Below, in pieces: positions 1-4,991 of a DNA stretch of 5,453 bases. Made by a program: the position numbers and the translations under genes. The notes under the pieces are model-generated. The model was not told the DNA's origin. It searched no databases and saw only the letters and a program-made list of their open reading frames with translations. Source of the DNA: Coxiellaceae bacterium UBA6002 (GTDB lineage Bacteria; Pseudomonadota; Gammaproteobacteria; UBA6002); contig DJAM01000089.1 in assembly GCA_002429595.1 (NCBI GenBank), positions 7,968 through 13,420 on the forward strand, written 5' to 3'. Each line of letters begins with the position of its first letter. Positions within the stretch are counted from its first letter, which is position 1.

Positions 1-8
1 ACCTACAA

Positions 9-35
9 TGGATTCCCGCCTTCGCGGCAATGACA
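9..35. repeat. Dispersed palindromic repeat (GGATTCCCGC-type)
   Basis: The stretch reads TGGATTCCCGCC followed by TTCGCGGCAATGACA, and TTCCCGC (13-19) and GCGGCAA (24-30) form an imperfect hairpin around a CTTC loop. One base (C28) breaks the usual perfect GCGGGAA arm. This matches from memory a dispersed palindromic repeat seen in many proteobacterial genomes. It is GC-richer than the rest of the window and is followed by a second short inverted repeat (CGCGA 37-41, TCGCG 54-58). It lies just beyond the 3' end of the minus-strand gene at 73-792. It could act as a weak transcript-end hairpin, but there is no T-tract, so I do not call it a terminator. Confidence 0.6.
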
Positions 36-72
36 GCGCGAGAATGATAGACTTCGCGTGCCCCGGATTACT

Positions 73-792
73 TCAGGCGCTATTCGCTCTTGGACGCCCT
101 GCTCGTGCTTCCTCTCCATCACTCTCATTTTCTTCGACAGCTAGCTCCAGGCGAGAACCACGATTTCTTTGTCTGTTATCAAGATTCTCATAACCATTAC
201 GCCGGCAACACTTGCAAATCTCATCACAGGTTGCTTTGACTATTGTTAAGACAATCACTAAACCCAAAATCCAAAGCGCTGTAAAAATGATCAGATCACT
301 TTGGCTAAGATGCTTGCATTCCTCGGATGGCAGTGATGTTGCCTCTACAAATTTAGTATCGTTGAAAACCATATTCGTAAAGTCGAACATAAAGGCACTA
401 TTGTCAGTATTATTAGCCTCAAGCATAATTTCCAGATCGCATGCCTTAGCTGACCAAGCATCAACGGGGAAGTAGTAACTCCCTGGGGATTGGGTAATTG
501 AACCAAGATTCTCACTAACGATTCCATCAACGAGGCTTTGATAGGCAGGCCAGCCTTTATAGTCATCGCTAGCACTAACTTGTGGGATTGTTCTCAAAGA
601 GAACAATGTGCAGTTTTGAATAAACGTGAATGGATTAGGTGCGTTTAATCCTCTTATTGGATCAAATAACGCAAAAAGAACAAACCATTGTACTAGATTG
701 AGTCCTAGAGCAAAGGAATACCGCGGAGCGTCTTCAAGTAGGCTAAAAAAACTCCCGCTGTAATGATTTCTGCCTACAAATTGCTCTTGCAT
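73..792 (-). CDS. Paralogous two-membrane-segment Cys/Asn-rich protein, member A
   Basis: This 239-residue protein is the most divergent of the six paralogues with member B, and I know no function for it. A hydrophobic segment spans about residues 26-43, NPFTF is at 53-57, WPAY at 81-84, a conserved Trp at 113, and a second membrane segment at about 167-185. Three ectodomain cysteines (61, 118, 159) remain; the third family cysteine is replaced by the sequon NNT (127-129). Other sequons are NCT (60) and NDT (144). The tail has cysteines 189, 193, 195 and 196, then RRNGYENL (Tyr201). It is then extended by an acidic, later Arg/Ala-rich stretch to residue 239 that the paralogues lack, encoded by GC-richer DNA next to the repeat at 9-35. 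The start is supported by AGGAG (798-802) five bases upstream. Probable topology is both ends cytoplasmic with the ectodomain outside; an N-terminal cleavable signal is possible. It diverges from member B. Confidence 0.85.
   Translation of the reverse strand: MQEQFVGRNHYSGSFFSLLEDAPRYSFALGLNLVQWFVLFALFDPIRGLNAPNPFTFIQNCTLFSLRTIPQVSASDDYKGWPAYQSLVDGIVSENLGSITQSPGSYYFPVDAWSAKACDLEIMLEANNTDNSAFMFDFTNMVFNDTKFVEATSLPSEECKHLSQSDLIIFTALWILGLVIVLTIVKATCDEICKCCRRNGYENLDNRQRNRGSRLELAVEENESDGEEARAGRPRANSA
587..607. repeat. Perfect 9-bp inverted repeat inside gene A
   Basis: ATTGTTCTC (587-595) and GAGAACAAT (599-607) are perfect reverse complements separated by AAA. The structure lies in the coding region of member A, over the start of the ectodomain. 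As RNA it would form a 9-bp stem with a three-base loop. No T-tract follows on either strand. It may be chance, an attenuating hairpin or a regulator site; nothing else in the sequence decides this. Confidence 0.5.
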
Positions 793-820
793 AAAGTCTC
801 CTAATTCTTTTAATTTTATT

Positions 821-845
821 TTTGCTACACTGCACTAACAGCAAA
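821..845. promoter_or_regulatory. Dyad in the divergent A/B intergenic region, possible operator
   Basis: TTTGCT (821-826) and AGCAAA (840-845) are perfect 6-bp inverted arms separated by 13 bases. The dyad sits between the divergent start codons of members A (792) and B (886), where both promoters must lie. Arm length and spacing suit a dimeric transcription factor. I find no convincing -35/-10 pair for either gene in this interval, so the assignment rests on symmetry and location only. Confidence 0.25.
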
Positions 846-872
846 TGGAGTAAAAAAAGTTTATCAAATGAC

Positions 873-877
873 AAGGA
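873..877 (+). promoter_or_regulatory. Ribosome binding site deciding the start of gene B
   Basis: AAGGA lies eight bases upstream of the ATG at 886. The earlier in-frame ATG at 868 has only a GGAG (847-850) some 17 bases away, too far for normal initiation. The 886 start also aligns better with the paralogues' N-termini. Confidence 0.6.
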
Positions 878-885
878 ATTTTACT

Positions 886-1509
886 ATGTTTTCTCAAAAA
901 CCATGGTCCATTTTTTATCACCCTCGAGAAAATACTCAAATTAGTATCTCCGTCATGTTAGATCTAGTGAGTAGGTTAAGTTACTTTGCGCTTATTGACT
1001 TGACCTGTGCAAACGTTTTAGCAACGCCTTTTGCATTTTCTCAAAACAGCAGCTTTTATATTTTCAAATCTGACTTACCTGTAAGTTCAAATGATACTAA
1101 TTTGCACACCTGGCAAGCTTTCCAAAGTATTGCTAATAGTATTTTGAACGGAACGCTAGGCGATATAGTGCCACTGCAACAAACTAATATCTCAACGCAT
1201 AATATTTGGACAGGTGAAACCTGCGATAATACTTTGCAACTGGATAGCAATAACACCAAAAATATGACAGAACTTTTTTTAAGTGATTTTAAAAACATGA
1301 TTAAGAATGATACGTTTTATGAAGCGGCAACTCAGTGCTGGGATTTTTCTTTGAAACGGATTGGTCTTGTTTTGGCAGTAATTGTCATCGTAGCGTTACT
1401 TTCGATCTTTCTACATTACTTAGTCAATGCTGCTTGCAATATCTGCCATCGCAAAAATTATGAACCTATACGTGAGGGAGGGCCGGATAATCAGCGCTTA
1501 GGCCTGTGA
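886..1509 (+). CDS. Paralogous two-membrane-segment Cys/Asn-rich protein, member B
   Basis: This is the only family member on the plus strand, 207 residues from the chosen start. An in-frame ATG at 868 would give 213 residues, but AAGGA (873-877) lies eight bases before the ATG at 886, and starting there gives MFSQK, like the ML.K starts of the paralogues. Numbered from 886, a hydrophobic segment lies at about 23-41, PFAF at 48-51, WQAF at 76-79, a conserved Trp at 108, and a membrane segment at about 159-179. Only two ectodomain cysteines remain (113, 151): family cysteines 1 and 3 are both gone, replaced within NSS and NNT sequons. It has the most sequons of the six (54, 69, 88, 101, 122, 126, 141). 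The tail has Cys184 and Cys187, then RKNYEPI (Tyr192). Its stop lies three bases from the convergent stop of member C. Function unknown. Confidence 0.85.
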   Translation: MFSQKPWSIFYHPRENTQISISVMLDLVSRLSYFALIDLTCANVLATPFAFSQNSSFYIFKSDLPVSSNDTNLHTWQAFQSIANSILNGTLGDIVPLQQTNISTHNIWTGETCDNTLQLDSNNTKNMTELFLSDFKNMIKNDTFYEAATQCWDFSLKRIGLVLAVIVIVALLSIFLHYLVNAACNICHRKNYEPIREGGPDNQRLGL

Positions 1510-1512
1510 TCT

Positions 1513-2169
1513 TCAAGATATGAGCGAGATTCCTCTCTCATCCCTAGGCTCTTCATTATGCTCACTGTTAGCTGCTGCATCGTAGTTGCCGCTTTGGCAT
1601 GTGTCATTACAGATATTAACGATTTTCATTATTGCCCAGGCCCATATTGCCAACATCGCGGCGAAAACAAAAATTGTGGCAATAGTGTTGCCAATCGTCC
1701 AGTAACCACAGTTTCTTAGCTCTTCGATAGCTGTATTATTATTAATCATGGCAATAAAGCTATCTGAAAATGTGTTAGTACCATTTTGGCTGCAATTGCT
1801 TTGAAGCATATAACCATCTTCACAAATAGTTTTGCTCCAAATTGTATTATCAGCTGGTAGATAACTTCTGGTTTGGGTAATAGCACCTGCTGTGCCATTC
1901 AACAAACCATTCACAATACTTAAAAAAGCTGGCCAACTTTTGCGACCAGGACTGGAAGCAGAATCAAAAGAAAAGTAGCAATTGCTATTGGTAAATAGAA
2001 AAGGATTTGGTGGATCATTACCTAGCACTACATCAAGAAATAGAAAATAACTGAGTTGTCTAAAGAGACTAAAAAATACTGACCCGCAACTAACATTACT
2101 TCGTTCATAAGCTTTAAAAAATGTAACTTGCCCACTACCATTACTGTTATTTGTCTCTTTGCTTAGCAT
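1513..2169 (-). CDS. Paralogous two-membrane-segment Cys/Asn-rich protein, member C
   Basis: This 218-residue protein is last in the minus-strand run F-E-D-C. It has a polar N-terminus with GSGQVTFF (11-18), a hydrophobic segment at about 30-50 with Arg37 inside it, PPNPFLF at 53-59, WPAF at 79-82, NGTAGAITQ at 91-99, Trp111, LQSNCS at 122-127, and a membrane segment at about 162-181. All four family cysteines are present (64, 116, 126, 154). Ectodomain sequons are at 91, 125, 129 and 144. The tail has Cys187 and Cys191 and the family tyrosine (Tyr196), but here YDAA lacks the bulky hydrophobic residue found in the others. It ends in an acidic stretch followed by GISLIS. PPNPF and overall likeness group it with member D. 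AAAGAGAG (2174-2181) is the likely ribosome binding site. Function unknown. Confidence 0.87.
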   Translation of the reverse strand: MLSKETNNSNGSGQVTFFKAYERSNVSCGSVFFSLFRQLSYFLFLDVVLGNDPPNPFLFTNSNCYFSFDSASSPGRKSWPAFLSIVNGLLNGTAGAITQTRSYLPADNTIWSKTICEDGYMLQSNCSQNGTNTFSDSFIAMINNNTAIEELRNCGYWTIGNTIATIFVFAAMLAIWAWAIMKIVNICNDTCQSGNYDAAANSEHNEEPRDERGISLIS

Positions 2170-2191
2170 ACAACTCTCTTTGTCTTTTTTC

Positions 2192-2217
2192 TGTTCATTC
2201 CAGAGCAGCGGGAACCA
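2192..2217. repeat. Possible decayed copy of the palindromic repeat, C/D spacer
   Basis: On the minus strand this reads TGGTTCCCGCTGCTCTGG followed by AATGAACA. Its ends resemble the element at 9-35 (TGG.TTCCCGC at one side, GG.AATGA.CA at the other), while the inner right arm no longer pairs. It fills much of the 66-bp spacer between members D and C. The likeness could be chance over so short a length. Confidence 0.35.
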
Positions 2218-2235
2218 ATGCTTCTAGCCACAGTT

Positions 2236-2880
2236 CTATTTCCTTGAGTCTAACTGTAGACCACCAGCTTCCTCGTCAATATTGTCATAGCCTCGTCTGT
2301 TACAACAATTGATACCTTCGCGGATACCTGCTTTAACCAACATCCCTAAACAAAATAGAACTGCGAGGCCGCAGATCCCTGCAATAACTCCCAAAGCAAC
2401 TTTAGACGTAGTATCCCACTTAAAACAGTCTTTTAGAGTGCTAACCACCGTATCATTATTAAACATTGCACTAAATTTACTAACAAATGTTTCAGCACTT
2501 TCTAGAGAGCAATTACTCTGGAGCGAAAAATAACTATTACAAACCGTTTGATCCCAAATTGTATTTGCCGGTACATAATCACTGTATTGGGTAATTGCAC
2601 CGACAGATCCGTTTACTAAATTATTGACTACATCAACATATGCTGGCCAACCCTGCCCCCAGGAAGTGTCAGAAACTGAAAAATCATAAAAACAATTGCC
2701 ATTGATAAAATTGAAAGGATTGGGAGGATTATTGCCAAAAGCTACTCTAATTAAGTTAAAAAAAGTAATAATTTGAAAGATATTCAAATACAACGACACA
2801 CTCGAATTCGTACTGCGCGGACCTCTAAAAAATGTTACTGCACCACTGCCGCTACTACTAGCCAAATCTTTATCTAACAT
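2236..2880 (-). CDS. Paralogous two-membrane-segment Cys/Asn-rich protein, member D
   Basis: This 214-residue family member starts MLDK, with GSGAVTFF at 11-18, a hydrophobic segment at about 28-48, PPNPFNF at 52-58, WPAY at 78-81, NGSVGAITQ at 90-98, Trp109, and LQSNCS at 120-125. The second membrane segment runs about 161-182 and includes Cys170 and Cys177. The four family cysteines are 63, 114, 124 and 152. Ectodomain sequons are at 90, 123 and 142. The tail carries Cys192-Cys193, then RRGYDNI (Tyr198) and DEE. It lacks the first-site sequon (NCF). AAAGAGG (plus-strand 2887-2893) lies six bases before the ATG. It is 66 bp upstream of member C and 45 bp downstream of member E, so co-transcription is likely, although the AT-rich spacer 2881-2925 could hold an internal promoter. 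Function unknown. Confidence 0.87.
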   Translation of the reverse strand: MLDKDLASSSGSGAVTFFRGPRSTNSSVSLYLNIFQIITFFNLIRVAFGNNPPNPFNFINGNCFYDFSVSDTSWGQGWPAYVDVVNNLVNGSVGAITQYSDYVPANTIWDQTVCNSYFSLQSNCSLESAETFVSKFSAMFNNDTVVSTLKDCFKWDTTSKVALGVIAGICGLAVLFCLGMLVKAGIREGINCCNRRGYDNIDEEAGGLQLDSRK

Positions 2881-2925
2881 ATGAACCCTCTTTTAAAATT
2901 TAGTGATTAAAAAAATAAAATATTA

Positions 2926-3567
2926 TTAGGGGTGTAATCCTATAAGAGGGTGGTCCTCAACCTCGTCATATTCATCTCTATTACGAGCTGTTACACATGC
3001 CCTTATACAGCTACCGATAAGTAGTAGGCTCGTTAGCCCAACGATTCCCATCATTATCCCAAACATCACTTTTTCAGGTATACCACTTTTCTCACATTTT
3101 CTTGCGGTGATAACAGCCGTATCATTGTTAAACATAGACTTAAACGCATCGACAAAAACAGCGACCGTCTCGTTCGAACATTTACTCTGAAGTGCAAAGC
3201 CAATACTGCAAATATTCTCTAACCAAACATTAGGTGCCGGAACACTTTGATTAAGTTGCGTAATAGCGCCAACTGAACCATTAATTAAATTATGAGCGGC
3301 GCTTTGAAATGCTGGCCAAATTTCAGGCACATTCTCATCAATCACCGGTAGAGTGGTGAATGAATAGGAACAATTTGATTGCATAAAGGCAAAAGGATTC
3401 TCAATCTTCATGCCCTTGGCAAAAATGACATCAACTAAAGCAAAAAAACTGACATATCTAAAGAGGCTTAGAAATAATGATGAACTCCGGTTGTAATTCG
3501 ACGCGGAGGGTTTAAAAAAAGTGAGGTTGTCAGTACTGCCGCTACCTACTAGTTTTTTGTCTAACAT
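2926..3567 (-). CDS. Paralogous two-membrane-segment Cys/Asn-rich protein, member E
   Basis: This 213-residue family member starts MLDK, with an LTFF motif at 15-18, a hydrophobic segment at about 30-50 with Arg37 inside, NPFAF at 57-61, WPAF at 84-87, NGSVGAITQ at 96-104, Trp115, LQSKCS at 126-131, and a membrane segment at about 167-187. The four family cysteines are 66, 120, 130 and 158. Sequons are at 65, 96, 106, 132 and 148; the third site has moved three residues because NCS became KCSNET. The tail has Cys187 and Cys191, then RDEYDEV (Tyr200), Glu-Asp and HPLIGL. The hydrophobic segment ends DVIFA before Lys51, which could resemble a signal peptidase site. It is closest to member F (shared GAITQLN). 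AAAGAGG (3573-3579) lies five bases before the ATG. Function unknown. Confidence 0.87.
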   Translation of the reverse strand: MLDKKLVGSGSTDNLTFFKPSASNYNRSSSLFLSLFRYVSFFALVDVIFAKGMKIENPFAFMQSNCSYSFTTLPVIDENVPEIWPAFQSAAHNLINGSVGAITQLNQSVPAPNVWLENICSIGFALQSKCSNETVAVFVDAFKSMFNNDTAVITARKCEKSGIPEKVMFGIMMGIVGLTSLLLIGSCIRACVTARNRDEYDEVEDHPLIGLHP

Positions 3568-3627
3568 ATTGGCCTCTTTTTAAACGAAAAATATATTGTT
3601 TCTTGCAACTACCTGCCCTCATAGGGT

Positions 3628-4275
3628 TTATACCGCAGTCGGTGTTACACTATCTAACTGCTGCCCATCACCAACCTCTTTATAACCACGTCTTTGACAT
3701 TCCTTATAGGCAGATTTAGAGATAGCTCCGATACAAGCAATGAGTCCTATCAATACAATGACCCCTACGATTCCAAGAGAGATTTGTATTAGTAGAGTTG
3801 GGTCTAAACATTTCTTTGCTGCATCAACTGCAGTATTGTTGCTAAGTATCGCTTTAAATTCATCTAAAAAACCAGCCACAGCTTTTTGAGAGCAATTACT
3901 TTGAAGTAAGAAGTTAACGTAACAGATACTTTCCGACCAAATTGTAGGCGCTGTAGCAGTTTTATTAAGTTGTGTAATCGCACCAGCTGTACCATTGATG
4001 AGTTCAGCCGCGATACTTTCAAAAGCAGGCCAAGTCCGATAACGACCTTCACTATCAATCAATGGCGTTGTAGTCAGTGCAAAAGAGCAATTTCCCTGCG
4101 TAAATCCAAAAGGGTTAGCAATGCCACTTTTTGCAAACACAACGTCCAGAAATGTTAGAAAACTTAAAATTTTAAATAAATTCAAAAATAATGACGCACT
4201 GTAGTTTGGTGTATAAGAGCGAAAAAAACTGACACTATCGCTACCGCTATTTGTTTCTAAACTTTTAGCTAACAT
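3628..4275 (-). CDS. Paralogous two-membrane-segment Cys/Asn-rich protein, member F
   Basis: This is the first family gene in the minus-strand run, 215 residues from the ATG at 4275. A GTG at 4281 is in frame but overlaps the ribosome binding site AAAGAGG (4281-4287), and the paralogues begin ML.K, so MLAK at 4275 is preferred. Numbered from there: VSFF at 15-18, a hydrophobic segment at about 29-48 with Lys35 inside and ending VVFA, NPFGF at 54-58, WPAF at 82-85, NGTAGAITQ at 94-102, Trp113, LQSNCS at 124-129, and a membrane segment at about 161-185. The four family cysteines are 63, 118, 128 and 156. Sequons are at 62, 94, 104, 127 and 146. The tail has Cys193, then RRGYKEV (Tyr198), and is less acidic than in the others. 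It begins about 33 bp after the lipoprotein stop, so read-through from that gene is likely. Function unknown. Confidence 0.87.
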   Translation of the reverse strand: MLAKSLETNSGSDSVSFFRSYTPNYSASLFLNLFKILSFLTFLDVVFAKSGIANPFGFTQGNCSFALTTTPLIDSEGRYRTWPAFESIAAELINGTAGAITQLNKTATAPTIWSESICYVNFLLQSNCSQKAVAGFLDEFKAILSNNTAVDAAKKCLDPTLLIQISLGIVGVIVLIGLIACIGAISKSAYKECQRRGYKEVGDGQQLDSVTPTAV

Positions 4276-4280
4276 ATTCA

Positions 4281-4287
4281 CCTCTTT
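4281..4287 (-). promoter_or_regulatory. Ribosome binding site deciding the start of gene F
   Basis: On the minus strand AAAGAGG is followed by TGAAT and then ATG. The final G is also the first base of the in-frame GTG at 4281-4279, so that GTG cannot easily serve as start. The same AAAGAGG occurs 5-6 bases before the starts of members E and D, and a variant before C, showing that the leader was duplicated with the genes. Confidence 0.7.
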
Positions 4288-4308
4288 ACTTATCGAAACT
4301 TAAAAAAC

Positions 4309-4782
4309 TTAGCACGAAGGATACATACACTCTGGTACTACACGAGTAATACGCCCAAATTTTACAAATACTGGCTCGTTAACGCGCAGTCTAATATTTG
4401 TGCCTTGAACCACGGAAATTGTGTCGCCATTATCTAAACGGATTAAATATTCAAATGCTGGTTGGCGATTAACATCTTGTTCAATAGCATTGCCTACAAC
4501 ACCACCCACCACGGCTCCCGCCAAAGTTCCAATAGCACCCGCGACACCACAACCGCCTAGGTTGGACCCTGCGACAGCGCCGACTAATGAACCGGCAAAG
4601 GCGCCTGTTTGAGAATTGGCATCAACGACGACATTTCGCCGACAAATTACGACTCCATGTTTGACACAACTTGCTCTTCCAACTTCCCAAGCGTGATAGT
4701 TAGGATGATTAATATTAGGGACACAGCCGCCCAAGGTGATTGCAATGAGGGAGGAAGCAACGATGAGCATGATTCTATTCAT
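4309..4782 (-). CDS. SlyB / 17-kDa-antigen type glycine-zipper outer membrane lipoprotein
   Basis: This 157-residue protein begins with a lipoprotein signal peptide whose lipobox LGGC is at 17-20, so Cys20 would be lipidated and the mature protein carried to the outer membrane. Two glycine-zipper runs follow: Gly60-64-68-72-76 and Gly85-89-93-97, each spaced by four, the hallmark of the Rickettsia 17-kDa antigen / SlyB family. The C-terminal part (EYLIRLDNGDTISVVQG, 111-127) matches the SlyB pattern of a small beta domain ending near RVVP. Length is normal for SlyB-like proteins. Four cysteines in the mature chain beyond Cys20 stand out (39, 47, 78, 152), plus a C-terminal Cys157; E. coli SlyB as I recall it has none of these. 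AAGGGG (4791-4796) lies eight bases upstream of the start. It is the first gene of the minus-strand run. Family assignment is firm; a link to the array is inference from spacing. Confidence 0.9.
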   Translation of the reverse strand: MNRIMLIVASSLIAITLGGCVPNINHPNYHAWEVGRASCVKHGVVICRRNVVVDANSQTGAFAGSLVGAVAGSNLGGCGVAGAIGTLAGAVVGGVVGNAIEQDVNRQPAFEYLIRLDNGDTISVVQGTNIRLRVNEPVFVKFGRITRVVPECMYPSC

Positions 4783-4802
4783 AATGAAAACCCCTTATTT
4801 TA

Positions 4803-4808
4803 TTTATA
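4803..4808 (-). promoter_or_regulatory. Possible -10 box for the lipoprotein gene
   Basis: On the minus strand TATAAA reads toward the lipoprotein gene, but no good -35 box lies 16-18 bases upstream, and transcription from here would start almost at the ribosome binding site. It is the best -10-like hexamer near the gene, yet weak; the real promoter may lie further up in the 209-bp divergent region. Confidence 0.2.
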
Positions 4809-4890
4809 CTTCGGTTACCCTGGTCTCATGAGGATTGACAAATTCACAGTTAAGAGCTTTGATTGCAGTTCTAAGAGCCTATTAAAAGAT

Positions 4891-4918
4891 TTGGTTACTA
4901 AAAATAGCGTGACATAAT
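4891..4918 (+). promoter_or_regulatory. Probable sigma-70 promoter for the thioesterase gene
   Basis: TTGGTT (4891-4896) and CATAAT (4913-4918) are spaced by 16 bases, and TGA directly before CATAAT makes an extended -10 (TGn). The -10 differs from TATAAT at one base. A start near 4925 would leave a leader of about 67 bases before the ATG at 4992. No other strong promoter is visible on this strand in the 4783-4991 intergenic region. Confidence 0.45.
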
Positions 4919-4991
4919 AAAAACAAATTTCTTCCCTAAAATCAAGTAAGAAACGACGAATTCCAACCCTAATTATAAGGAAAATGGCTCA

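Noticed and set aside
8..193. Plus-strand open frame of 61 codons starting in the repeat
   Set aside because: It overlaps the end of gene A antisense, has no ribosome binding site and starts inside a dispersed repeat.
1520..1541. Inverted repeat ATGAGCGAG / CTCTCTCAT as a terminator between convergent B and C
   Set aside because: It has one mismatch, is AT/GA-rich, lacks a T-tract on either strand and lies inside the coding end of C.
1513..4275. Array as polymorphic-toxin immunity genes
   Set aside because: Tandem paralogues fit, but there is no toxin gene or toxin C-terminus in the window, and the conserved feature is a cysteine-rich ectodomain rather than a typical immunity fold.
73..4281. 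Array as eukaryotic or viral DNA, given sequons and YxxΦ tails
   Set aside because: Each gene has a Shine-Dalgarno sequence, spacing is operon-like, and the flanks are clear bacterial genes, so mimicry or chance is likelier than foreign host DNA.
4609..4917. Plus-strand 102-codon open frame over the lipoprotein start and intergenic region
   Set aside because: It is largely antisense to the lipoprotein gene, has no recognisable motif and no ribosome binding site.
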